From Lepidurus packardi (taxonomy: Eukaryota > Arthropoda > Branchiopoda > Notostraca > Triopsidae), in assembly GCA_023053545.1 (NCBI GenBank), contig JAKZAN010000055.1, forward strand, positions 124,001 to 188,000: DNA of 64,000 nt. The letters are read 5' to 3'. Made by a program: the position numbers and the translations under genes. The notes beneath the pieces are model-generated. The model had not been told where the DNA came from. It made no database searches and was given only the letters and a program-made list of their open reading frames with translations. Positions 1 through 8,454 of the stretch are shown piece by piece (the first letter of the stretch is position 1; each line of letters opens with the position of its first letter).

Positions 1-615
1 CAGAACGATGATATTAGATTGAAAGCAATATATCAAAAAATAATGCAACTAGTTGTGTATATAATTGCTCCGATTTTATTGGTAATGGCGGCAGTTGCAG
101 AACCTTTATTCCGATTTCTTTTAACAGAAAAATGGTTGCCTGCCGTGCCATACTTCAGAATATTGTGCTGGGGTGGCATTCTATCTCCTATTCATAGCTA
201 CAATTTAAATATTTTGAAAGTAAAGGGCCGAAGCGATCTGTTTTTAAAGTTAGAAATTATAAAGAAGATAATCTTACTAGGTATTATTGCCGTTACTTTG
301 CCATATGGAATTAATGCATTGCTGTATGGCTCTCTTGGCTTTTCGGTCATTGTGTTTTTCGTAAACACACATTATACAGGAAAGTTTTTAAACTATACCG
401 CATTAATGCAGGCAGCAGACTTACTTCCAACAATTGTGTTGGCTACCATTATGGCATTAGCGGTATACTTCGCAGATGGCTATTGGACAAGTGAAAGCCT
501 AACAGACTTGTCAAGATTATTTTTGGCGGGAATACTTGCATGCGCGATCTACTTACTAATGAGTGTGGTATTCAAGCTCAGAGGATTTTACGAATTAAAA
601 AACATACTAAAATAA
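1..615 (+). CDS. Wzx/WzxC-type polysaccharide flippase, 5' truncated by window edge
   Basis: The reading frame is open from base 1, so the start lies outside the window; the TTG at 19 is only an internal codon. The visible C-terminal half has about five or six hydrophobic segments. It also has the block LTEKWLPAVPYFRILCWGG followed by a long amphipathic stretch, typical of the MOP-superfamily lipopolysaccharide/capsule exporters (WzxC/TuaB-like). Such proteins flip lipid-linked sugar repeat units across the inner membrane. Two glycosyltransferases follow on the same strand, which fits the end of a surface polysaccharide cluster. Family assignment is fairly secure; the exported polymer cannot be inferred. 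Confidence 0.85.
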   Translation, partial: QNDDIRLKAIYQKIMQLVVYIIAPILLVMAAVAEPLFRFLLTEKWLPAVPYFRILCWGGILSPIHSYNLNILKVKGRSDLFLKLEIIKKIILLGIIAVTLPYGINALLYGSLGFSVIVFFVNTHYTGKFLNYTALMQAADLLPTIVLATIMALAVYFADGYWTSESLTDLSRLFLAGILACAIYLLMSVVFKLRGFYELKNILK

Positions 616-662
616 GCCTTTGATTAAATTTAGCATTAAAGTAGCTTTTTATAAAATTAATT

Positions 663-1529
663 ATGAGTGATTTCCAATATCCTGTTGTAAGCGTTGTAAT
701 GCTATCCTACTGCCATCAGAATTATATTCAACAAGCTATTGAAGGCGTGTTGATGCAAATCGCCAATTTTGAAATTGAACTTATAATATCTGACGATTGT
801 TCGCCAGATCAGACGGACGAGATTGTTCGTGAAATCCAGAAGAAACATCCAAATGGCCATTGGATAAAATACAATCGTTATGCGAATAATGTTGGGATGA
901 TGCCTAATTTCATACTTACATTGGGACGAGCAAAAGGGAAATTTATTGCAATTTGCGAAGGAGATGACTACTGGACAGACCCGCTAAAACTACAAAAACA
1001 AGTAGATTTCCTCGAAGCAAATGAGCAATATTCTGTTTGCGGAACTTACTGTGATGTTTTACAGTTTGACACGTTAAACAAGGCTAATCTAGCGAACGTT
1101 GAAATGGATACTTTCAACTTTTTTGATGTTGTCAACCAAAAGACAGTGCCAACCTTAACAATGTGCTTTCGAAATAACCTTGATTATACAAAATTATCGC
1201 CTTATACCTTTGGGGACCTGCCCCTACATTTGGAACTGACAAGAAACGGCGGAATGTTGGCAAAATTGCCTTTTGTTTCGGCTGTATATCGGTATCACGG
1301 AAAAGGTGATAATAGCGGAAAATCATCATACGAAAACTATAAAATACTTTTTGCACTCAAAAGCACTTATAATGACATCAATAAAATCGTTGGCTACAAC
1401 AAATATTTTCGAAAATCTATTAGGAAAATATTAGCCAATCAATTTAAGCATTTACTTACAGGTCGTTTTAAACTATTTAGTTTCCGAACGCTTCTTTTAT
1501 GTTTTTACTATTTAATTAAGACCTTTTAA
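663..1529 (+). CDS. Family 2 glycosyltransferase (GT-A fold)
   Basis: A 288-residue protein. It starts with the GT2 signature: a beta strand (VVSVVMLSYCHQNYIQQAI) leading to ISDDCSPDQTDEIV, whose acidic residues bind the nucleotide-sugar diphosphate. EGDDYWTD at about residues 100-107 corresponds to the metal-binding DxD region. The C-terminal third is basic and aromatic, suggesting peripheral membrane contact. It should transfer a sugar from a nucleotide donor onto a lipid-linked glycan at the cytoplasmic face. It lies 47 bp after the flippase and 50 bp before a GT4 gene, in the same direction, so probably one transcript. Donor and acceptor are unknown. Confidence 0.9.
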   Translation: MSDFQYPVVSVVMLSYCHQNYIQQAIEGVLMQIANFEIELIISDDCSPDQTDEIVREIQKKHPNGHWIKYNRYANNVGMMPNFILTLGRAKGKFIAICEGDDYWTDPLKLQKQVDFLEANEQYSVCGTYCDVLQFDTLNKANLANVEMDTFNFFDVVNQKTVPTLTMCFRNNLDYTKLSPYTFGDLPLHLELTRNGGMLAKLPFVSAVYRYHGKGDNSGKSSYENYKILFALKSTYNDINKIVGYNKYFRKSIRKILANQFKHLLTGRFKLFSFRTLLLCFYYLIKTF

Positions 1530-1579
1530 AGAGGAAATGTGCCGAGCCTTGACTTTGTAAAACCAACTAAAATAAACAA

Positions 1580-2716
1580 ATGAAAATCCTTTACTCCATT
1601 GCATGTCTATCTGGAAAAGGCGGGACTGAAAAGGTGCTGTCTTCAAAAGCGTCTTATCTTGCCGCGATGGGTCATGATGTGACGATTTTGATCTCAGACC
1701 AGCACGGAAAGGAGTTGGCTTATCCAATATCAGATAAGGTGACCACTATCGATTTAAAAATAAAATCGATTGCAAATAAATCAGTAAAGGGCTTAAGTTT
1801 TATTTATAATGTTTTTTTACTTCGCAAATTATACAATCAGAAAATCAAAGAAATAAACCCCGACATTATAATTGTAATGGAAATTGGATATGAAGACTTT
1901 ATCATTCCATATTTGCATAAAACAATCCCTAAAGTTAGAGAACATCACACTTCCCGAATGGCTAGCATAAATTTCGAATCGTATTTGAGTCGACCGAAGC
2001 GCATCAAGGAAAAACTTATCAGGAGAATCTATGAAAACCAATTCTCGAAATACAACGCATTTGTTTGTTTAACTGAAAAAGACAGAAAGAACTGGCCTTA
2101 CAAAAACACACATGTCATCCCAAATACTGCGGAGGAAGTCATTTTAGATATTAATTCGGACTTAATGAATCGTCCCAAACGAGTAATTGCAGTTGGCAGT
2201 ATGGTTCAAGATCGAAAAGGATATTCAGAGATGCTAAAAATTTGGGCGTCAATAACGAAACAATTTCCAGATTGGACACTTCATATTTACGGTGACGGAC
2301 CTTACAAGCCAGTATATGAACGTGAAATAGAAAATCTTGAGATTCAAAAAACAGTATTCCTAGAAGGAATAAGTACCAATATGCAAGCGCGCTATCAAGA
2401 TTCGCAAATATTCCTGATGACATCAAAAGGCGAAGGAATGCCAATGGTTATTATTGAAGCGCAACAAAACGGCGTTCCAGTCATTGTTTACGACTGCTAT
2501 TCAGGGCCAAGTGACATCATCAAAAACGATTGTGGCGGATTTTTAATTCCGATGAACGACCGGCGAGCTTTTTGTGAAAAACTCATAGAAATGTTGCAAA
2601 ACGACAAACTTCGGGTGCAGAAAGGTTTAGAAGCACGAGAAAATGCGAAGTTATATACCCCTGAAAAAGTGATGCCTATTTGGGAAAAACTCTTCAAATC
2701 TCTTGTTGCCAAATAA
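1580..2716 (+). CDS. Family 4 glycosyltransferase (GT-B fold)
   Basis: A 378-residue GT4 (group 1) retaining glycosyltransferase. The N-terminal domain opens with a glycine-rich loop (LSGKGGTEKV, residues 10-19) that usually contacts the acceptor. The C-terminal nucleotide-sugar domain starts near residue 196 (RPKRVIAVGSMVQDRKG). It contains the family's acidic motif GEGMPMVIIEAQQNGVPVIV, with two glutamates seven residues apart in the E-x7-E arrangement. It closes the run of polysaccharide genes at the left edge. A role in O-antigen or exopolysaccharide assembly is inferred from the neighbours; the linkage made cannot be read from sequence. Confidence 0.92.
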   Translation: MKILYSIACLSGKGGTEKVLSSKASYLAAMGHDVTILISDQHGKELAYPISDKVTTIDLKIKSIANKSVKGLSFIYNVFLLRKLYNQKIKEINPDIIIVMEIGYEDFIIPYLHKTIPKVREHHTSRMASINFESYLSRPKRIKEKLIRRIYENQFSKYNAFVCLTEKDRKNWPYKNTHVIPNTAEEVILDINSDLMNRPKRVIAVGSMVQDRKGYSEMLKIWASITKQFPDWTLHIYGDGPYKPVYEREIENLEIQKTVFLEGISTNMQARYQDSQIFLMTSKGEGMPMVIIEAQQNGVPVIVYDCYSGPSDIIKNDCGGFLIPMNDRRAFCEKLIEMLQNDKLRVQKGLEARENAKLYTPEKVMPIWEKLFKSLVAK

Positions 2717-2814
2717 ATTATTTTTCAACTAACTTAAGTCCAGCTGAGGATCGAAAAAAGCAGAACTTGATAATTGTCAATTGATTTCGCTAACTTTAGG
2801 TAAAAGCGCGGAAT

Positions 2815-4332
2815 ATGAAACTGACTAAAATATTGATCATTGGAATCGGACTCGCTGTTTCATTTGTGATCGTCTTGGATTTTATCCTACCAATCTATTT
2901 GAAAAGTAAAATCAGGAATCTAAATCAAGAAAGCAAAACTTATCAATATCACGTTAGAAAGTTGACCGCGTCGGTTTTTAGTCGGAATCTTTATGCAGAA
3001 GAAATAATAATCGTTCCAAAAGCTAATTCGTTGTCGAAAAACAGCAGTCTTTATATCAAAATAGATAAGGTACTGCTGGAAAATATTTCCATTTTTGATT
3101 TGGTTTTAAAGCAAAATCTTAACGCTAACAAACTAAGAGTTGTTGATCCAAAAGTGACAAAAATCGAATCGGACAAGAAGCGCCCAAAACAGGAAAAACC
3201 ATTTAAAATAGCATTAAAATTTAATACCATTAGCATAGAAGGCGGACAGTTTTATTGGCAAAATAAATTAAGCAAGAAACGTCTTAATATTACAAATGAC
3301 CGGATTAATATTTCTGATGTTTTAATTAGTACGGAGACATTGCATAATCAAATTCCAATCGAGTATAGTGAAATCGACATTTCTTGCGAGGCATTTCATT
3401 TCGATATCAACCGCTTTTATGTCCTAAAAATAGGAAATATAAAAGCCTCCAGGAATAGTTTTGATTTAAAAAAAATAGAATTCGAGCCCAAAATGACTAG
3501 GCGAAAATTTAGACAAACAATTAAATCCGAAAAAGACCACATGCGCGTTAGCGTTTCTTCGATTCTTGCCGATAGTATTGATTGGGGATTTCAAAATAAA
3601 TCACTATTCATCCATCCACAAAAAATCTTGATTACGAATCTTTCCGCAAACATTTGGCGATCGAAAGTACCTCCGGACGACAAAAGTCCAAAAAAATTAT
3701 ACAGCCACCTGCTCCGAGAATTACCCTTTGCCTTTAAACTTGGTTTGCTGGAATTGCAGAATGCCAACCTCACCTACGAGGAAGAAAAGAGCATAGAAAT
3801 GGGCTCTGGCAAATTATATTTTAATAATCTATACTTAACCGGGCATAACATCTGCAGCAAACACTATCGCCTTTCCCCAGTTAAACTAATAATAAAATGC
3901 AAATTCATGAACGTTGCACCCATGCGTGTACTTTGGAGATTTCCAGTCCGAAGTAAAATGGACACGTTTACGTTCGCGGGCTCTATTAAGAATTTCCCCG
4001 CAGAGCGGTTGTCTGCATTCACGAAGCCATATAGCAACATAAGTTTGGAAGGCAATTTGGAGGAGATCTATTTTAACTACGCAGGAAATAAATATGGCCT
4101 TTCAGGCAATTTTGGGCTGCGATATGACGATCTCAAAATGACCATTTACCGCAAAACGAAACCAAAAAAAGAGCGTAAAATCATATCGTCCATCGTAAAC
4201 CTATTTGTAAAAAAAGATTCAGATAAATTAATTAAAAGCGCTTCAGTCTCTGTTTCTAGAAACAAGGAGAAATCATTTTTTAATCTAATTTGGATCGGGA
4301 CAGCAGATGGCTTAAAGAAAATACTGTTGTAA
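2815..4332 (+). CDS. AsmA/DUF748-like envelope protein of unknown function
   Basis: A 505-residue protein with one N-terminal membrane anchor (about residues 4-28, ILIIGIGLAVSFVIVLDFIL), then a long beta-rich extracytoplasmic part without catalytic motifs. The repeated short strands and the pattern of an anchor followed by a domain about lipid- or glycan-like substrates resemble the AsmA/YhdP/DUF748 group, which bridge the periplasm and affect outer-membrane lipid supply. This likeness is by architecture only; I do not recognise a definite family. It lies between polysaccharide genes and the starch locus, facing the minus-strand amylase, and shares a bidirectional terminator with it. Confidence 0.55.
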   Translation: MKLTKILIIGIGLAVSFVIVLDFILPIYLKSKIRNLNQESKTYQYHVRKLTASVFSRNLYAEEIIIVPKANSLSKNSSLYIKIDKVLLENISIFDLVLKQNLNANKLRVVDPKVTKIESDKKRPKQEKPFKIALKFNTISIEGGQFYWQNKLSKKRLNITNDRINISDVLISTETLHNQIPIEYSEIDISCEAFHFDINRFYVLKIGNIKASRNSFDLKKIEFEPKMTRRKFRQTIKSEKDHMRVSVSSILADSIDWGFQNKSLFIHPQKILITNLSANIWRSKVPPDDKSPKKLYSHLLRELPFAFKLGLLELQNANLTYEEEKSIEMGSGKLYFNNLYLTGHNICSKHYRLSPVKLIIKCKFMNVAPMRVLWRFPVRSKMDTFTFAGSIKNFPAERLSAFTKPYSNISLEGNLEEIYFNYAGNKYGLSGNFGLRYDDLKMTIYRKTKPKKERKIISSIVNLFVKKDSDKLIKSASVSVSRNKEKSFFNLIWIGTADGLKKILL

Positions 4333-4362
4333 AAAAAGCCTTTCTTTTCAGAAAGGCTTCTT
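4331..4362. terminator. Bidirectional terminator between AsmA-like gene and amylase
   Basis: The inverted repeat AAGCCTTTC (4336-4344) and GAAAGGCTT (4351-4359) encloses a 6-nt loop. A run of seven A's lies to the left and T-rich sequence to the right, so it can stop convergent transcripts from both sides. Confidence 0.8.
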
Positions 4363-4390
4363 CGCAAATAGAAAGTAACTAACTCTAATT

Positions 4391-7276
4391 TTATTGTTTA
4401 ATCAATCGCATTGTTTTTTCGCGACTCATTGTGTCTGTCGCTTTAACCAAATAAACTCCAGCGTCTAGGTCATTAATGTTATACCGATCGTTTACATCCA
4501 ATCCTGCAAACGTTTTGATCAACTGTCCTGTAAGCGAATAGATTTTTACCTGTGATAGTGTTGCGTTAACCGTAAAATAATCAGTTGTGGGATTTGGGTA
4601 TAAAACAAGCTTTTCCGTAAAATCAAAACGATCATTATTCAACGACGATTGCTTATTGCCATAAATCCTAAACGATCCCGGCGCAATGGATATGGGCGCT
4701 GTCAGCGTTGCATTTGTTACGGATATTGTGGTATTGTCCATTAGGTTATACCATACACCTTCATATGGAAAGTTTGGGTTAATGGATTGTGCTGTAACTG
4801 CATAATTACCAAGAATCACAACATTCTTTAAGGCTGAAGCGGGTAGCGCATCATTAAACACATAAATTCGCTGTCGCGTATTATTTGTATCTGGACTAAT
4901 TGCATAATTACCTTCAAAAACAGGATCAGCAATTTTCATGGCGATCATTTTCGACCAATCGTTATAAACTTGCGCGCGCTGTGTTGTCTGTAGCCAATTT
5001 CCAGTCCATTGTGGCTGTGGCTTTGTGTCCAATTTACAATCGCCCGGCGCGCTGTCGTTCTCGGTATTTACTGTGCCGTTGTTGCAAGTGTATATGGAAA
5101 GCTGCATGCCTAGATCTGCAAAATGATAAATCATTTTTGGGCCCGGAATTAGCAGATTTGTCGCGCCAACGGTTGACATTCTGGTCAGTGAATTGGTTAG
5201 ATTATTCAACGGGGAAGTGCCAGAATTATTTCCGAAGGTCATTGCGCTATACATAATTCTTTCTTTGTCGTGGCTTTCTGGATACCCAATCAATCTTTTC
5301 GCCGCGAAGCCATGCGATGCATGTCCGGCTCTGGAAATGTCGCCGCCGGTAGTATAGCCCATCATCAGTTGCGAATAAGCATATGTCATTTCGCCCCACA
5401 TCATGACACCTTTGCTAGGCGTTTCATTAATTCTATAATTAGCCCATTGTTGTTCTTCATTATCGGCGCCAAGATGCTCAAAAATGACATAATGTGTTGG
5501 ATCCAAGTTCCAAGAATAATCTGCATATTCTTTCAAAACATCTACACGATCTTGCTGATATGCGTTGGTACAGCTTTCACTTCCCGAGCAATTTTGTGTG
5601 AATCCTTTAGTTAAATCCCATCGAAAACCGTCAATTTTATACTCTTCAATCCACTGCTTTACTACACGTTTCACATAATACTTAGTCCGTTCTCGTTGGT
5701 GATTAAAATCAGATCCAACACTATAACTATGCGTTGCAAATTCATTAAAATATGGGTTTTCAGTTGATGGATCGCCCCACCCATCGCCATCGGAATCTTT
5801 CATCCACATTCGCACCATTGGATTCCGTCCAAAAGCATGATTGAGTGCAACATCTAGAATGACAGCTATTCCATTTTGATGAAAAACATCGATCATTTCC
5901 TTCAACTTTTCTGGCGTTCCATAAAACTTATCAGGAGCCATGTGAAATGACGTATTATAACCCCAGCTTTCGTTGCCTTCAAACTCCATTATGGGCATTA
6001 GTTGAATAGCATTAATTTTTAAATTTCTAAAATAATCAATGCGATTAATTAGATCTTGATAATTTCTATTGGCATCAAAATCTCTAATTAGCACTTCATA
6101 GATAACCAGATCTTCCTTCTTTGGTTTATCAAAATTTGTTACTTGCCAATTGTATGGTGTTTGACCAGTTTTTAACACCGTAACTTCTCGCTCTTGGCCA
6201 ACTGGATAAACGGGCAGATTTGGATAAGTTACCGCCGGAATATAAGGATCGTCAAAAGGTGACAAAACCAGCGTAGAAAATGGATCCGCAGTTTTGACCA
6301 AAGCAGGTGAATTAGCAATTGGCGACGATTTTACGACCCAATATTGGTATGTATAATTTTGCCCTGAAATTAATCCAGTAAGCTCTAGCCAAAATTTCCC
6401 TGTGGCTGGGTCCTTTTTCATGGCGAAGGCGGTCGAAGGTTGCCAATTATTGAAACTTCCAGCAACATAAACAAAATCTTTTAATGGCGCATCTAAAACC
6501 AATGTTGCTTTTGAAGCGTCGGCCGAATTATAGTTTATGCCATTTTCCAATCCGCTTGGCATCGCTGCTGTAATCGTACCTGGATTGACTAAAACTGAAA
6601 ACTTCCGAGTAATAACTGAAGAGCCTTGCGTGACCTGCAGTTCATAAATCTGATTTGAAGTGATGTTCGTGTGCACAAACGAATAAGCTGCAGTCGAGGC
6701 ATTGGTGTTGATTGACACACCGTTTGCCAGCAAATTATAGCTCGCGTTTCCATTTGTATTGGATGCGCTAATATTCAGACTTCCACCCGCGCTGATGATG
6801 GTGCTGCTATTACTTGCAGGGCTATTTAAAGTTACTTGAAATGTTCCAACGTTTACAATAAAATCGCCGCATGATGGGGCTTGCCGAAGCGACTGGGTTC
6901 CTGTAGCGTTTCTGAACACCATTCCAATTTTTGTAGCGTTTGCTTGCTGCGTCGCATTAATTCCGAAATAAGTTGCGGGTGTTATTGTGATGCTCCAAGT
7001 TCCGTTACCATTATTGGTCATTAGTCCGATGCCGTTGTCTTGTCCCCAATTGCCAATTACCGCGTAGCCAAATGCGTTGCTATCGTCGCCTATTCCTGCG
7101 TGCATATAAACGCGTGGAGGATTTGTGCCCATCGTGTTGCATGTTGAAGAAGCAAAAGAAGCCGTTATGGTAATTTGCTGATTCACATTGAATGTTGAAG
7201 GGCTAATACTGACTTGCGAGAAAGCAGCTGTAGTAAGGAAACAAAAGATCCATGTTAAAAAATTTAGCTTTTTCAT
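4391..7276 (-). CDS. Secreted multidomain alpha-amylase (GH13) with T9SS sorting domain
   Basis: A 961-residue protein. A signal peptide (residues 1-20, cut before QVS) is followed by a beta-sandwich module (about 22-145), an Ig-like linker and a CBM48-like N domain (about 245-340). The GH13 barrel (about 385-720) has region I DVALNH (475-480), region II GFRWDLTKG with nucleophile D554, the region III acid/base E600 in IFEHLG, and region IV ESHDKER with D670. The last 75 residues (LYPNPTTDYF to RLIKQ) are a type A type IX secretion signal, so the enzyme is exported and surface-attached or released. It should make the first endo-cuts in starch for the neighbouring SusCDE system. It lies 68 bp after susE, separated by a hairpin. 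Confidence 0.95.
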   Translation of the reverse strand: MKKLNFLTWIFCFLTTAAFSQVSISPSTFNVNQQITITASFASSTCNTMGTNPPRVYMHAGIGDDSNAFGYAVIGNWGQDNGIGLMTNNGNGTWSITITPATYFGINATQQANATKIGMVFRNATGTQSLRQAPSCGDFIVNVGTFQVTLNSPASNSSTIISAGGSLNISASNTNGNASYNLLANGVSINTNASTAAYSFVHTNITSNQIYELQVTQGSSVITRKFSVLVNPGTITAAMPSGLENGINYNSADASKATLVLDAPLKDFVYVAGSFNNWQPSTAFAMKKDPATGKFWLELTGLISGQNYTYQYWVVKSSPIANSPALVKTADPFSTLVLSPFDDPYIPAVTYPNLPVYPVGQEREVTVLKTGQTPYNWQVTNFDKPKKEDLVIYEVLIRDFDANRNYQDLINRIDYFRNLKINAIQLMPIMEFEGNESWGYNTSFHMAPDKFYGTPEKLKEMIDVFHQNGIAVILDVALNHAFGRNPMVRMWMKDSDGDGWGDPSTENPYFNEFATHSYSVGSDFNHQRERTKYYVKRVVKQWIEEYKIDGFRWDLTKGFTQNCSGSESCTNAYQQDRVDVLKEYADYSWNLDPTHYVIFEHLGADNEEQQWANYRINETPSKGVMMWGEMTYAYSQLMMGYTTGGDISRAGHASHGFAAKRLIGYPESHDKERIMYSAMTFGNNSGTSPLNNLTNSLTRMSTVGATNLLIPGPKMIYHFADLGMQLSIYTCNNGTVNTENDSAPGDCKLDTKPQPQWTGNWLQTTQRAQVYNDWSKMIAMKIADPVFEGNYAISPDTNNTRQRIYVFNDALPASALKNVVILGNYAVTAQSINPNFPYEGVWYNLMDNTTISVTNATLTAPISIAPGSFRIYGNKQSSLNNDRFDFTEKLVLYPNPTTDYFTVNATLSQVKIYSLTGQLIKTFAGLDVNDRYNINDLDAGVYLVKATDTMSREKTMRLIKQ

Positions 7277-7292
7277 ATCATTTGAGTGTAAA

Positions 7293-7330
7293 GAAAAAAA
7301 GGGCTTTCTCTTGCCGAAAAAGCCCTTTTT
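7293..7330 (-). terminator. Terminator or attenuator between susE and amylase
   Basis: AAAGGGCTTT and AAAGCCCTTT are paired around a 10-nt loop. On the minus strand the hairpin is followed by a run of T (seven A's at 7294-7300 on the plus strand). It lies in the 68-bp gap between susE and the downstream amylase, so it may set the share of transcripts that continue into the amylase gene. Confidence 0.7.
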
Positions 7331-7344
7331 AAATATAATACTAA

Positions 7345-8433
7345 TTATTGACGCACAAGAGAATATCTGTAATCTCTTGGTCTGCTTAAATCTAAAGTAA
7401 CCACATATGTTCCAGTTGTAGCAACTGCAATGTTAGCACCACCACCTTCTAATGATCCATTTGCGCCATCATCACCATAATTTAAGTCCCAACCATCGTT
7501 AGCACGGAACTTAACTTCTTGTCCACCAGTAAGGTTGATCGTTACACGCCATACTTTATCAGTCGCGTTGTAAACCAAGTCTGTATCTGAATTCCAACCT
7601 GTTGGTGTTGCTGAACCGATTATTCCCCAAGATGTATTTACTGCCTGGAAAGTTGGTGCTGCTAAAGAACTAGCTGTATTTACGTTAATTTTATAATATC
7701 CAGCAGAAATCAAAATATTTCCACCAGTTGAAGACAATAAACCTGCATTAGATCCAATACCGTAATTAATACCATCCCAATTGTCTTGCGTTGTAATTTT
7801 AAAACCGTCGTTTCCAGTCTGATTGGTTGAAATATATACATATCCTTCAAACTGCGTACTTCCGAAAGCTTCCGCTGCTAAACGAGGTGCAGTTGCGTGC
7901 GTCCAGTTGTTTGGTCCGTAACCTGAAGCATTTTGGTATGCACCTGGAAGCCAAAGTTTCGGAATTTCAGTTGTGTAAGGCGTAATTGTAATTGAAACTA
8001 CATTTGAATACATTGGTTCGAAACCACTTGCAGAAGACTTCACGCGCACCTCAAAAACTTGTGCTGTATAAGCACCAGCCGGGTTTAAAGACAAAGCAGC
8101 TGTATTTAGTGATTCTACTGAAACAGAAACTTGAGTAGTGCTAGTTGTTCCGCCAATAGCTTGAGCGTTTGCGAAGTTAGCACCTGCTAAATCCAGTTGT
8201 ACTTCGTAATTGATAGCTATTGCTCCGCCGTAATTAGCCGCAGACCAAACAAAACGTTCTGCTTGTTGCGTCATATTTTCTGGCAACAATACATAGGCAG
8301 ACGAATCATCTGGAGCAGTTAGTACTGGTGAGTCGATTCCTTGAATTAATGGACGATCTTGAACGTCGTCTGTACTACATGAGATTGCAAGAATCCCAAA
8401 CAAAGCAATTAATGATCTAGTTATATTTTTCAT
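7345..8433 (-). CDS. susE: SusE/SusF-like starch-binding outer-membrane lipoprotein
   Basis: A 362-residue lipoprotein: signal peptide with lipobox LAISC, lipidated cysteine C19, then acidic residues. Residues about 30-150 form a SusE N domain (starting SPVLTAPDDSSAYVLLPEN and containing NYEVQLDLAG). The rest has two repeated beta-sandwich modules with aromatic/Asn-rich motifs (LWLPGAYQNASGYGPNNW, then GIIGSATPTGWNSDTDLVY), as in the starch-binding modules of SusE/SusF. It sits on the cell surface next to SusC/SusD and holds starch or maltodextrin; it is not an enzyme. It is third in the operon, 21 bp after susD. Confidence 0.9.
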   Translation of the reverse strand: MKNITRSLIALFGILAISCSTDDVQDRPLIQGIDSPVLTAPDDSSAYVLLPENMTQQAERFVWSAANYGGAIAINYEVQLDLAGANFANAQAIGGTTSTTQVSVSVESLNTAALSLNPAGAYTAQVFEVRVKSSASGFEPMYSNVVSITITPYTTEIPKLWLPGAYQNASGYGPNNWTHATAPRLAAEAFGSTQFEGYVYISTNQTGNDGFKITTQDNWDGINYGIGSNAGLLSSTGGNILISAGYYKINVNTASSLAAPTFQAVNTSWGIIGSATPTGWNSDTDLVYNATDKVWRVTINLTGGQEVKFRANDGWDLNYGDDGANGSLEGGGANIAVATTGTYVVTLDLSRPRDYRYSLVRQ

Positions 8434-8454
8434 CTTAATTTATTTTTTAAAATA

